Origin: Desulfosporosinus orientis DSM 765
GTDB taxonomy: Bacteria; Bacillota; Desulfitobacteriia; Desulfitobacteriales; Desulfitobacteriaceae
Direction: 5' to 3'
Length of the DNA stretch: 64,000 nt
Assembly (NCBI RefSeq): GCF_000235605.1
Contig: NC_016584.1
Coordinates: 3,150,001 to 3,214,000 of the forward strand
In this document: piece after piece, positions 53,330 to 61,972 of the stretch
Numbering within the stretch: the first letter of the stretch is position 1
Layout: every line of letters starts with the position of its first letter
Position numbers and translations under genes: made by a program
Notes under the pieces: model-generated
What the model saw: only the letters and a program-made list of their open reading frames with translations
The model's database searches: none
What the model was told of the DNA's origin: nothing

Positions 53330-54718
53330 ATGTTAGCTCGTGAAGTCTTGGATGAACTTGTTCGAGTCCTGGGTCGTGAAAATGTCCTCACAGAGCAGGA
53401 AGACTTATTAACCTATGCTTATGACGCAACTGCGGCGATGAAACATCATAAGCCGGATGTTGTGGTTGCTCCTCTTTCCACAGAACAGGTGGCAGCTGTG
53501 GTGAAAATCGCCCTGCGTTACCATGTCCCCATTTATCCACGCGGTTCCGGGACAAACCTCAGTGGGGGAACGATTCCTACGGCAGGGGGCATCGTTCTCT
53601 CCATGCTCCACCTCAACAAAATTCTGGAAGTGGACCAGGATAATTTAACAGCTACGGTTCAGCCCGGGGTCATCATTCAAACTCTCAATGATGAAGCAGC
53701 CAAACACGGCCTCCTGTACCCGCCGGACCCCGGTACCGTTACCACAGCAACCATGGGCGGCTCGGTTTCGGAGTGTTCAGGGGGATTGCGGGGTCTGAAA
53801 TACGGTGTAACCAAACACTATATTATGGGCTTGAAAATAGTCTTAGCGAATGGGGAAGTCATTCGGTGGGGCGGAAAAACGGTAAAGAACGTGTCAGGGT
53901 ATGATTTAGTGGCTCTCTATACCGGGGCTGAAGGAACCTTGGGGATTATCACGGAGATAATTGTCAAACTCATTCCCGCTCCGGAAGCACGCAAGAGCAT
54001 CTTAGCGGTCTTTGATGATGTGGATAAAGCCGGGAATGCCATCGCAGCCATTATCCGCAATAAAGTGATTCCGGCAACCCTGGAGATCCTGGATAATGTG
54101 ACGATTCAGACAGTGGAAAACTTTGTCCATGCGGGACTCCCCATGGACGCGGAAGCGGTCCTCTTATGTGAAGTGGACGGCTACAAGGAAGTTGTCAAAC
54201 GGGAAGCTGTTTTGGTGGAACGAATTCTCAAAGAGGAAGGAGCCGTTCAGGTCAAAATAGCTAAAGATGATAAAGAACGGGACCTTTTATGGCTGGCTCG
54301 CCGCAGCGCCCTTCCTGCTCTCGCTCAAAAAAGGCCGACCACCGTACTGGAAGATGCCACCGTTCCCCGGAGTAAAATTCCGGAAATGCTTAAAGCCATC
54401 CGTAATATTGCCACAAAATACAATCTGCAAATCGCTACATTCGGGCATGCAGGAGACGGAAATCTGCATCCCACAATTTTAACCGATGAACGGGAAACGG
54501 AAGAAATGAAACGAGTGCACCTGGCAGTGGACGAGATTTTCGCAACAGCGCTGGCCCTGGGCGGAACCCTTTCCGGTGAACATGGGATTGGTATCGCCAA
54601 AATGAAATATCTTGACAGGGAATTTGGAGAAGCAGGTGTGGCGGCCTTGCGGCGCATTAAAGAGGCCCTGGATCCCGACTATTTGCTGAACCCTGGGAAG
54701 ATTGTAAGGAGGGACTGA
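53330..54718 (+). CDS. FAD-linked 2-hydroxyacid dehydrogenase (GlcD/D-lactate dehydrogenase type)
   Basis: A 462-residue FAD-binding PCMH-type oxidase. The FAD motifs are YPRGSGTNLSGG and PPDPGTVTTATMGG, and the C-terminal domain has HAGDGNLHPTIL and GTLSGEHGIG. It oxidises glycolate, D-lactate or another 2-hydroxyacid. The following gene encodes the matching Fe-S subunit. Placed after a dehydratase operon, it suggests lactate can be either oxidised to pyruvate or dehydrated after CoA activation. AAAGGAGG precedes the ATG. Confidence 0.92.
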   Translation: MLAREVLDELVRVLGRENVLTEQEDLLTYAYDATAAMKHHKPDVVVAPLSTEQVAAVVKIALRYHVPIYPRGSGTNLSGGTIPTAGGIVLSMLHLNKILEVDQDNLTATVQPGVIIQTLNDEAAKHGLLYPPDPGTVTTATMGGSVSECSGGLRGLKYGVTKHYIMGLKIVLANGEVIRWGGKTVKNVSGYDLVALYTGAEGTLGIITEIIVKLIPAPEARKSILAVFDDVDKAGNAIAAIIRNKVIPATLEILDNVTIQTVENFVHAGLPMDAEAVLLCEVDGYKEVVKREAVLVERILKEEGAVQVKIAKDDKERDLLWLARRSALPALAQKRPTTVLEDATVPRSKIPEMLKAIRNIATKYNLQIATFGHAGDGNLHPTILTDERETEEMKRVHLAVDEIFATALALGGTLSGEHGIGIAKMKYLDREFGEAGVAALRRIKEALDPDYLLNPGKIVRRD

Positions 54719-54720
54719 TC

Positions 54721-56010
54721 GTGTCCGTATATGATTCACTGGGTTCGATTACCGAAGAACTCCATAAATGTATGAAATGCGGAAACTGCATGGCGGTATG
54801 CCCCATTTACAAGGAAACACGCCAGGAAGTCGGAGTTGCCAGGGGAAAGATTAGTTTAGCGGAATACATTCTCTCCGGCGAAACAGAGATGACTAAGAGA
54901 ATGGGGGATCGTTTTTCCCTCTGTACCACCTGTATGGCCTGTAATAGCAACTGTCCCTGTGGGGTTCGGTTTGATAAGATTATTCTTGCGGCAAGAGCAG
55001 AAGCCGTCCGCAAAAAAGGGCTGCAGCCGGCTAAAAAAATTGCCTTTACTGCCTTGAAGATGCAGCGGGTGTTTGATTTCGGGATGAAGGCGGGTAGTAT
55101 CTTCCAGGGTGTAGCCTTAAAAAACATACCGAACAAACACAGCAAATTAGCGCGTATGCGCGTGGATGTGGGGATAGGTAAGGAGAAAGTTTTCCCCATG
55201 TTGGCCAAGAAGACCCTGCGTTCCGAATTCCCTGAAGTGATTAGAGTTAATAACCCAAAGATGAGAGTTGGGTTCTTCACGGGCTGCATGATCAACTATT
55301 TTTACACGGACATCGGCAGAGCGGTGATCGAGGTGCTTAAGGAAAATGACATAGAAGTTGTCATGCCTAAGTCCCAGGCTTGCTGCGGTATCCCAGCCTC
55401 CGTCAATGGGGATGTGACTTCAGCACGGACTTTAGCCAAACGCAATTTGCGAGCCTTTGAAAGAATGGGGGCGGATGCCTTAGTTGTCGCCTGTTCTTCA
55501 GGTGGTACTGCCTGGAAGCATGTATTTGGCGAACTGCTGGAAGATGATCACGAACTTAAAGCCTTGGCGGATCAATGGGCTAAAAAGTCCTACGATATTT
55601 CTGAGTTTCTGATTCATCAAGTTCCCTTTAAGAAAGAAGGTTTAGGGCGGGTAGAGCGTAAAGTGACCTATCATGAACCATGTCACTTAAACCGCGGACA
55701 GGGGATTAGTAAGGAACCCCGGGAGATTTTAAAAAGCATTCCCGGAATGGAATTGATTGAAATGAAAGAGCCGGGTCGCTGTTGTGGTATGGCCGGATCA
55801 TTCAGCCTTGTCCACCCGGATCTCTCCGGACAGATTTCTGATCGTAAAACAGCAGATATCCAGACAACCCATACGGATACCGTGGCAACGGGTTGTCCGG
55901 CTTGCCGGCTGCAGCTGCAAAGCGGGGTGGAAAATGCCGGATTTGACGAAGAAGTATTGCATACAGTTCAAATCCTGGCTGAGTCTTATCGGGCCGGTAA
56001 AAAAGAATAA
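54721..56010 (+). CDS. GlcF-type iron-sulfur subunit with CCG domains
   Basis: A 429-residue protein with two [4Fe-4S] motifs near the N-terminus (CMKCGNCMAVCP and CTTCMACNSNCPC). Two CCG-type cysteine-rich domains follow (CCGIPASVNGD; HEPCHLNRGQG with GRCCGMAGSF). It passes electrons from the FAD subunit encoded before it to an acceptor, possibly quinone or an ETF. The GTG start lies two bases after the upstream stop, behind GGAGGG, so the pair is co-translated. Confidence 0.92.
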   Translation: MSVYDSLGSITEELHKCMKCGNCMAVCPIYKETRQEVGVARGKISLAEYILSGETEMTKRMGDRFSLCTTCMACNSNCPCGVRFDKIILAARAEAVRKKGLQPAKKIAFTALKMQRVFDFGMKAGSIFQGVALKNIPNKHSKLARMRVDVGIGKEKVFPMLAKKTLRSEFPEVIRVNNPKMRVGFFTGCMINYFYTDIGRAVIEVLKENDIEVVMPKSQACCGIPASVNGDVTSARTLAKRNLRAFERMGADALVVACSSGGTAWKHVFGELLEDDHELKALADQWAKKSYDISEFLIHQVPFKKEGLGRVERKVTYHEPCHLNRGQGISKEPREILKSIPGMELIEMKEPGRCCGMAGSFSLVHPDLSGQISDRKTADIQTTHTDTVATGCPACRLQLQSGVENAGFDEEVLHTVQILAESYRAGKKE

Positions 56011-56117
56011 AACCTTCTAATATATATAGTTGGATGTGGAAACTCTTTGCATAAGTGTTTCCATGTTCTTTGTAAGGGTATAATCTGAATCTTCGATAGT
56101 GCTATCAAATCAGGTTA

Positions 56118-56130
56118 TTGACATATGTCA
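56118..56130. promoter_or_regulatory. Palindrome TGACATATGTCA upstream of the CBS protein gene
   Basis: A perfect 12-base palindrome at 56119-56130 whose left part also forms a TTGACA -35-like element. A further ATGACATA follows ten bases later. It could be an operator, but the -10 element is unclear. Confidence 0.4.
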
Positions 56131-56246
56131 ATATTATGACATACCTTGTAATATAATTTAAACAGGCAAAGTGATATCTAAGTATTCTGAATATTGGGTC
56201 AAAAAAATCTGAAATTTCATTTGAAAAGTAAAAGGAGGAGTTTGCC

Positions 56247-56762
56247 ATGTCCGAATCGAAAATGCCCGAAACCAAAAAGGTAAAAGATTTAATGGTCCCC
56301 GTTTCCTTTTCATCAGATTACCCAATTGTTTATAATACCGATACCTTAAAAGATGCTATAAAGGTTCTGAAAAAATGTACGGGTGAGACCAAAATTCATC
56401 GTTCCATGATCGTTTTAAAAAAAGAAGGGACAGAAGAAAAACTCGCAGGTATTTTAACGGTTCGAGATATACTTAATGCCATAAAAGTAAAAACTATAAA
56501 TGATGACAAGGATGGGAAGTTTCCCGAGAAGTGGGGCAATTTTTATCGTAAAAGTGCTTTAGGTCATAGTGTCAGTACTAAGGTTTCCGATGCCATCCGC
56601 CCCTTAGTCACTGAGTTTGTTAATTCCGAACAGGATGTAGCTGACGCGATTCGGATCATGATGACTAAGAAAATTAATATTTTGCCGGTTTTTGACGGTG
56701 GAAAGCCGATCGGAATTATTCGGGCTGTTGATATTTTATATTATATTGAGGAATGTCTATAA
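56247..56762 (+). CDS. CBS domain pair protein
   Basis: A 171-residue protein consisting mainly of two CBS motifs (KVKDLMVPVSFSSDYPIV, LTVRDILNAIKV; second VADAIRIMMTKKINILPVFDGGKPIGIIRAVDIL). CBS pairs bind adenine nucleotides and usually regulate a partner. It is encoded alone, with AGGAGG before the ATG. It is followed by palindrome copy 5. Confidence 0.9.
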   Translation: MSESKMPETKKVKDLMVPVSFSSDYPIVYNTDTLKDAIKVLKKCTGETKIHRSMIVLKKEGTEEKLAGILTVRDILNAIKVKTINDDKDGKFPEKWGNFYRKSALGHSVSTKVSDAIRPLVTEFVNSEQDVADAIRIMMTKKINILPVFDGGKPIGIIRAVDILYYIEECL

Positions 56763-56797
56763 GAAATTAAAGGGGTACCACGAATGAGGTTAACCAC

Positions 56798-56841
56798 TGC
56801 CCGTCCTACTTTGAAATGCGCATTTCAAAGTAGGACGGGCA
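56798..56841. terminator. Family A palindrome, copy 5, between convergent genes
   Basis: A perfect 44-base palindrome beginning TGCCCGTCCTACTTTGAAAT and centred on GCGC, followed by AATTATTTTT. Compared with copy 2 the outer stem has T/A in place of a C/G pair, changed on both sides. Confidence 0.9.
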
Positions 56842-56917
56842 ATTATTTTTAATGGGGGAGGAGGCTAATCATTATTTAATCGCCTCCTGCCCCATTAGAC
56901 ATCTAGATATAGGCATA

Positions 56918-57967
56918 CTAAGCTATTACGATATCATCCGATTTATCAACTTGGCTATACTGGAACAACTCTGCTTCAATGCTTACAGTATTCGCCGTCA
57001 TTGGCTCTTGTATAATATCGGCTTTCAGTTTCAGTCCCAGTTTTCCCATGGGTTCGTCAGTTTTCATGAAAAAGCCCAGAGCACTGTTCTTATGGATTGG
57101 TTCCACATCCAGCCACCCCTTGCTATAAAACTGAAGGGAGATATCCTCCTCACACTCATACTCAATAACCGGATAGTACATTCCTTTAGGGCACATTTCA
57201 GAAAAGCGCTCCTCAAATTCCGCTTTACTCCGGGCCAGTTCCTCCGGGGATACTTGTTCCTTCAGCCGAGGATTATCAAATGTCTTCGACATCTCGGTCC
57301 ACATGTCGCAGAGGGTAACCCTGTTAATCTGCACCCAATGCTGCTCTCCGCTTACCTTGTCCGTAAAATGCAGCTTATCCGGGTACTCAGTGCCGACAAT
57401 CAAAGTCACAGGCATTTCCACCAGATGGCGTATGCTGTTCCGTCTCATGGAAAAACGGATGGATACTCCTGTATCAAACGCCGGAATAGCGTCATACGTA
57501 CCCACGAAATTCAGATTCGTCAGAAACATGGCGCCAATATCCTTTGTATCAAGACTCACCGGACTCCAGCCCTTTAAGAGAAATTGGGTAAACAACGCTA
57601 CCTTATCCCATTGCTCTGTACCGCATTTGCCGCTGCCGCTTTCATTGGTCGTCAGTTCCAAGTCCCCAAAGCAGACTTTTTCCACGCAGCAAAAACACTG
57701 GGTGGGTTTCAGATTCCTGTCGCCCCGCTGTACGATGCGGTTAGTCATTAATTCCCCAGGTGAAACGGTCAATTCTGCAATTTCTGCATTCTCCAGCTTT
57801 TCCCGATACGCCTCGTCATATTCCAAAATCAGCATCTGCAAAGTACGATCGTCAAGGAGCACCATACCCATGATATGGCAGATTACACCGTCGATCTCGG
57901 CATTCCTGCTGATGACGGCTATTTCTTTGATTTGGGATAATCGGTTTTGTAATTCTTGAAAATTCAT
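56918..57967 (-). CDS. Conserved hypothetical protein
   Basis: A 349-residue soluble protein that I do not recognise. The start (NFQELQNRLSQIKEIAVISRNAEIDGVI) and the short cysteine group TQCFCCVEKVC at about residues 90-100 suggest a metal or cluster site; a PGELMTNRIVQRGDRN segment precedes it. The ATG at 57967 has AAAGGAGG eight bases upstream and is preferred over longer frames. It lies between palindromes on both sides and has no functional neighbours. Confidence 0.6.
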   Translation of the reverse strand: MNFQELQNRLSQIKEIAVISRNAEIDGVICHIMGMVLLDDRTLQMLILEYDEAYREKLENAEIAELTVSPGELMTNRIVQRGDRNLKPTQCFCCVEKVCFGDLELTTNESGSGKCGTEQWDKVALFTQFLLKGWSPVSLDTKDIGAMFLTNLNFVGTYDAIPAFDTGVSIRFSMRRNSIRHLVEMPVTLIVGTEYPDKLHFTDKVSGEQHWVQINRVTLCDMWTEMSKTFDNPRLKEQVSPEELARSKAEFEERFSEMCPKGMYYPVIEYECEEDISLQFYSKGWLDVEPIHKNSALGFFMKTDEPMGKLGLKLKADIIQEPMTANTVSIEAELFQYSQVDKSDDIVIA

Positions 57968-58117
57968 AGAGGCCTCCTTTGTGATTATAGTGGCGGTTGT
58001 CACGTATCGTAATGGCATTTTGTGCTGAATCACTCTATTGTAAATAAAGCCTTATTACAAATACGAAAACTTAAGCGATTGAATTGGGCTTATCCCCAGC
58101 ACCGGTAGTCCTAATGC

Positions 58118-58155
58118 CTGTCCGAGATTGGCCCGCGCGGGCCAATTTCGGACAG
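58118..58155. repeat. Family C palindrome, copy 2
   Basis: A 38-base palindrome beginning CTGTCCGAGATTGGCCCGCG with one G-T pair. The ATTGGCCCG/CGGGCCAAT core recurs at 59149. It lies in a 400-base region without genes, together with copy 6 of family A. Confidence 0.85.
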
Positions 58156-58235
58156 ACTATTGATACCTGAGGTTTGATGACTTCCCTCGGACATTTGCGT
58201 GAAGATTTAGGCCAGTATCTCGCAGAGACAGGGTA

Positions 58236-58277
58236 GCCAGTCCGACTTTGAAACGCGCGTTTCAAAGTCGGACTGGC
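58236..58277. repeat. Family A palindrome, copy 6
   Basis: A perfect 42-base palindrome beginning GCCAGTCCGACTTTGAAACG. The outer stem CAGTCCGA/TCGGACTG differs from copies 2, 3 and 5 by paired changes. It is followed 18 bases later by a family B hairpin, as at 22127. Confidence 0.92.
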
Positions 58278-58295
58278 AGTTAGTTTCAAGAATCT

Positions 58296-58332
58296 AAAAA
58301 ACCTTGCAGATTATGAAGTTGCAAGGTTTTTT
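58296..58332 (+). terminator. Family B repeated hairpin, copy 4
   Basis: AAAAAACCTTGCA at 58296-58308 pairs with TGCAAGGTTTTTT at 58320-58332 around an 11-base loop. The stem is the same as in the other copies; the loop has four changes. Confidence 0.82.
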
Positions 58333-58371
58333 AAATACCATTGGCAAGCATGAGCGCTTCGCCCAGCATAT

Positions 58372-58581
58372 TTAAAAATCAAACAAATCCTTTGGAGAAA
58401 TGTCTAAAGCCACTGCGATCTTATAAATATTATCTAATGAGACGTTTCTTGTTCCCCGCTCAATGTCTGAGATATATGTCCTATGTAAGTTGCTGCTGAA
58501 TGCCAGTTCTTCTTGGGAAATACCAAGGTCTTGTCTTAATTTCCGAACCCGTTCTCCGAAAAGAATCCTGATATTGGGCAC
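58372..58581 (-). CDS. Small XRE family regulator
   Basis: A 69-residue protein that is almost entirely an HTH_3 domain (FGERVRKLRQDLGISQEELAF, then RTYISDIERGTRNVSLDNIYKIA). The start is GTG, with AAGGTGG ten bases upstream. Regulators of this size often control mobile elements or restriction systems; none is seen intact nearby. It diverges from the small protein at 58680. Confidence 0.88.
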   Translation of the reverse strand: MPNIRILFGERVRKLRQDLGISQEELAFSSNLHRTYISDIERGTRNVSLDNIYKIAVALDISPKDLFDF

Positions 58582-58679
58582 TTATTTATTACCACCTTAT
58601 TGGCAAAGTATTTAAGCGAATGATAGAATTTTTGCAGACATTAAGTCTACAGACTATAAGTGACATCCGGTGAAAAAAT

Positions 58680-58889
58680 ATGATATATCTGATCCAACAA
58701 CCAAGGTTATCATGTGCAAAACCATTGTTAAAATTGCTATGTGATCAAGTCACGGTAATCAAAGGGTACATTGAACTCAATGCGGACAAAGGCAAAATGC
58801 AATTCTCAACAGAATTAAGGCGAGAAATTGATGAGATGATAACCTCAATTAGAGCATCCATCGATGAAATCAACAGATGGAATAATTAA
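58680..58889 (+). CDS. Hypothetical small helical protein
   Basis: A 69-residue protein. The segment CDQVTVIKGYIELN recalls the dimerisation helix around the phospho-acceptor of histidine kinases or Spo0B-like proteins (usual pattern HxxxTxIKGYxEL), but no histidine is present. No good ribosome site precedes the ATG. It may be a kinase-derived fragment; the assignment is weak. Confidence 0.4.
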   Translation: MIYLIQQPRLSCAKPLLKLLCDQVTVIKGYIELNADKGKMQFSTELRREIDEMITSIRASIDEINRWNN

Positions 58890-59148
58890 TTCCTCGACAG
58901 ACAATGGCGGATAATAGGGGAAACTGAGTGTATGGCGTCTGGCTGGTAATTGACTGACACCCTGTCGATTTGATCCTGCGCGATGTGGCAGCTATTCCGA
59001 AAAATCATATCAGTATTACGAAACTTACGCCCGTGAGATTTCCTTCAGGCTTATCGGTTCATACAGCGGCTTAAATTTCCTTGTATCTATAACGAACTAT
59101 TTTATTTAGTTATACAATATTAAGTTATGCAAAGGGACATTTACCTAA
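58890..59148. other. Gap without recognised features
   Basis: No plausible coding frame, repeat or terminator was found between the small protein and the palindrome at 59149. Confidence 0.4.
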
Positions 59149-59195
59149 GCTTATCCGAAATTGGCCCGCACGGGCCAATTTCGGATAAGCCTTTT
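59149..59195. terminator. Family C palindrome, copy 3
   Basis: Perfect 20-base arms beginning GCTTATCCGAAATTGGCCCG around CA, followed by CTTTT. The core matches 58118; the outer stem TTATCCGAA/TTCGGATAA differs by paired changes. Confidence 0.85.
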
Positions 59196-59260
59196 GATGA
59201 GGTTAATCCTACAATTACTTTCAGATCTTTGAGGAAATTATGAGAATAGGTAGTTAACTT

Positions 59261-59371
59261 ATGAATGATTTGCGAAAAACCGAAGTCATTGATTCAATAG
59301 AAGAAGATATGTTAAGATATGTTGCTCGGTTCACTAGAAAGTCAGAAAAATCCCTGTGTCAGTTCGTTTAA
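59261..59371 (+). CDS. Hypothetical 36-residue peptide or gene stub
   Basis: An ATG-started frame (MNDLRKTEVIDSIEEDML) with a charged, plausible composition that ends quickly at TAA. No ribosome site is obvious. It may be the start of a lost gene. The 350 bases downstream show nothing. Confidence 0.25.
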   Translation: MNDLRKTEVIDSIEEDMLRYVARFTRKSEKSLCQFV

Positions 59372-59723
59372 AAAGCCGGAGATAAATCCCATTAGCAAAG
59401 ATGAGTAAGTAGCTGAAATATTATTCTCCTATTTCGTAACCAATATATAGTAACATGAAGGGCGCTGTGTTATACGTTAAAACTTATCTGTGGATTTCTG
59501 ACAATATTCCCCTTACTTTGCAAAGAAGATATGTAATGATTAAGGTTGTTAGGGTGCTAATAAAGGCCTTCTATATTAAGAAATTTAGTCAATAGCTTGT
59601 AACTATTATGTCTAAAATGGGAAATTACATACGATGAGCAAGATAGAGAAGTATTGCTTTCAGTTTAGATTATTGCATGGAGAAATGGAGTAAGAATTAT
59701 ATACAAAAAGGGTGATAATTTAC

Positions 59724-60101
59724 ATGAAATATGAAGAGTTTTTTAACGACAATAAATTTAAAATGGCTAATGACAAAATTAAGATGTTAATTAGTAATTT
59801 AATTAAAATTTTTGACAAAAAATGTATCAAAGAGTTTTATCCAGCATGGCGTGGTGATGAAGGTGATACAAAAGTATTTGTCCTTAAATTACAAGAAAGA
59901 CTTAAAAGTAAATATGGCAAGAAAAGGGAGAACATTATTACAGTTAGATTAAGATTTTCACAATTAGATATTGAAGTGTTTAATGGTATTTATTGTAATG
60001 GAAATGAATTTTCTTGCAACTCAAATTTTACGGATAGTGATCTTACAAGGTTATATAAAGATATTAATAATTCATTTAGTTCGAGAATTATCAATGAATA
60101 A
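59724..60101 (+). CDS. Hypothetical AT-rich protein
   Basis: A 125-residue protein (KYEEFFNDNKFKMANDKIKM) that I do not recognise. It is clearly more AT-rich than most genes here. AAAGGGTGA precedes the ATG at 59724, better placed than the GTG at 59712. It ends 37 bases before a group II intron. A phage or island origin is possible but not shown. Confidence 0.5.
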   Translation: MKYEEFFNDNKFKMANDKIKMLISNLIKIFDKKCIKEFYPAWRGDEGDTKVFVLKLQERLKSKYGKKRENIITVRLRFSQLDIEVFNGIYCNGNEFSCNSNFTDSDLTRLYKDINNSFSSRIINE

Positions 60102-60138
60102 TAGGTTATATGTTAATATCGTTAGGCTAATAATGGAC

Positions 60139-60978
60139 GTGCGACAAGAAGCGGCTTCTTCTTGAAATTAGTGCAGACTTAGGTCTGATGTCCTAGTAGT
60201 AGGGATATTCCCATCCGAAACTGCGTCGGGAGTAACTCCGGGGTGGGTTGCATGAGGAAAAGCCCAACTGGTTGCCTAGTATCCATGGCAACTGGGGGCG
60301 AGGGAAAGAATGGTATGGTTTATGATTAAGCATCGTCATTAGCAGCAGTGGCTGGGATATGTTAACCACTGTATTGCAGATTGGAAAACGCAGCTTTCCA
60401 TATGCGTGTGTTACTACCTACATATCTGCCGGTGTATTGAATGAACCTAACCCATCCGTATCTAATAGAAGCTGAACTTGGTAAGTCCTATGGAGTCCGA
60501 TTTTTCGGTAGGTCAACCGCAAGGAAGACACAATCTCCAGAGGATAAAGGAGCGTTGGAAAAAGCAAAGGTCGCTATGATGCAAACCAACAGGAATAAGA
60601 AATAACTGGGCGAATAATGTAAAAATTACATACCTGAAAGGGTGCTGACTTCCAACTGGTAATCAACACGGAATAAAACGAAAAGCAAGATTTCAAAAGT
60701 GGGGTAACAGATGCGAAAAACTTCAAATTATAAGAAGTCCACATTACCTCCCGATACCCAACGGAAACAAACCGACTGGTTCCATGTAAACGGGTATGTA
60801 GAAAAATTGCAACAGCGGATATACCGTGCCGAATGTCTTGATGATAAACGTAAAGTAAGAAATGGTGGGAATATCATAAAGACAGACGGATAAATGAGAG
60901 CTTGAGCTGTATGTCTTGAAAGGGACACGTACAGTTCTTAGGCGAGAAGGAGGGAGCAATCCCTCCGACTTAGCCGAC
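60139..60978 (+). mobile_element. Group II intron with most of its reverse transcriptase gene deleted
   Basis: The 5' end GTGCGAC at 60139 matches the group II consensus. Domain V is the 34-base hairpin 60904-60937 (GAGCTGTATG...CGTACAGTTC, with the AGC triad). A domain VI-like hairpin follows (GGAGGG paired with TCCCTCC), and the 3' end is probably GCCGAC at 60978. The element is about 840 bases, whereas full ones are about 2-3 kb, because domain IV retains only the start of the intron protein. The catalytic RNA parts look intact, so it might still splice or move with a protein supplied elsewhere. Confidence 0.85.
60711..60893 (+). pseudogene. Truncated intron-encoded reverse transcriptase (N-terminal 60 residues)
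   Basis: A 60-residue frame (TDWFHVNGYVEKLQQRIYRAE) matching the start of group II intron LtrA-like proteins before the polymerase motifs. It stops at TAA 11 bases before domain V. All reverse transcriptase, maturase and endonuclease domains are missing. Confidence 0.75.
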
Positions 60979-61063
60979 AGGTGATGTTGTAGCATTAATT
61001 TGGGTTAACTAAACATGGTAAAGTAATTTCTAACCAAAGGTTTATTTCTGGGGAGGGATATTA

Positions 61064-61972
61064 ATGGTCAGTAGAAACCCTAGTGGCACAGCATTTATGA
61101 TGGCATTTCTACGAGGATTTCACGCAGTTTATGATAATACGAAAATATTTAATGATCCACTTGCTTATGATTTAATACCTGAGGAAGTTCGGGAAGCATT
61201 TAAACAACATTTAATTAAATCCGCTGCAGAAATGGCCCCGGAGTTAGCAAAAGAATGTAATGATGCCGCAACCTCATTACGCCTGGCTGTGAGGATCATG
61301 GCTGGTCCCGTCCTAGCCAGAGCACGATTTGTTGAAGAACGGCTTGAAGAAGCCATCCGGAAAGGTATAAGACAATATATAATCCTGGGTGCAGGACTTG
61401 ATACCTTTGCTTATCGTCGTCTTGATCTGACAGATCGCCTCCAAGTATTCGAGCTTGATTTGCCTTATACGCAAGAAATAAAACGCCAATTATTGGGCCG
61501 TCTAAATCTTGAAAAACCGGATTTCCTGCACTACATTCCGGTAGATTTTACTAAGGACAATCTAGCTTCGGCCCTTTCAGAATCAAAATATGATTCAGGG
61601 CAAGGGAGTTTTTTTAGCTGGATGGGAGTGACCCATTACCTGCCACTTGAGTCTGTATTGTCAACACTCAAGGCTATTATAAGGTTATCAAGTAGCGTTA
61701 GCGAGATTGTATTCGATTATTACGATAAATCAGCTTTTGATCCTGACAAAGGCTCGAATCGTATTAAATATATTATGAAAAATACAAAGACTATTGGAGA
61801 GACCATGATCACTGGATTTGATCCATCAAAACTTAGCACGGAACTTGCTCTTCTGGGATTACGACTGCTGAATAATTTAGGTCCTGAAGAGATACAACAG
61901 AAATATTTCAAGGAATGTAATGAAGGCTATGCAGCAAGTGAACATGTACATTTGGCCCATGCAACGTGGTAA
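61064..61972 (+). CDS. Class I SAM-dependent methyltransferase, LCMT-like (TIGR00027 type)
   Basis: A 302-residue methyltransferase with the SAM motif ILGAGLDTFAYRR, followed by FELDLPYTQE and the later SWMGVTHYLPLESV typical of this family. The substrate is unknown. The ATG follows GGGGAGGG. It lies next to the intron and has no pathway neighbours. It is the second member of this family in the window (see 11137), but the two are clearly diverged. Confidence 0.86.
   Translation: MVSRNPSGTAFMMAFLRGFHAVYDNTKIFNDPLAYDLIPEEVREAFKQHLIKSAAEMAPELAKECNDAATSLRLAVRIMAGPVLARARFVEERLEEAIRKGIRQYIILGAGLDTFAYRRLDLTDRLQVFELDLPYTQEIKRQLLGRLNLEKPDFLHYIPVDFTKDNLASALSESKYDSGQGSFFSWMGVTHYLPLESVLSTLKAIIRLSSSVSEIVFDYYDKSAFDPDKGSNRIKYIMKNTKTIGETMITGFDPSKLSTELALLGLRLLNNLGPEEIQQKYFKECNEGYAASEHVHLAHATW

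Noticed and set aside
57303-57959. A 218-codon plus-strand frame opposite the hypothetical protein
   Set aside because: It is a shadow of the minus-strand gene, which has a strong ribosome site and balanced composition.
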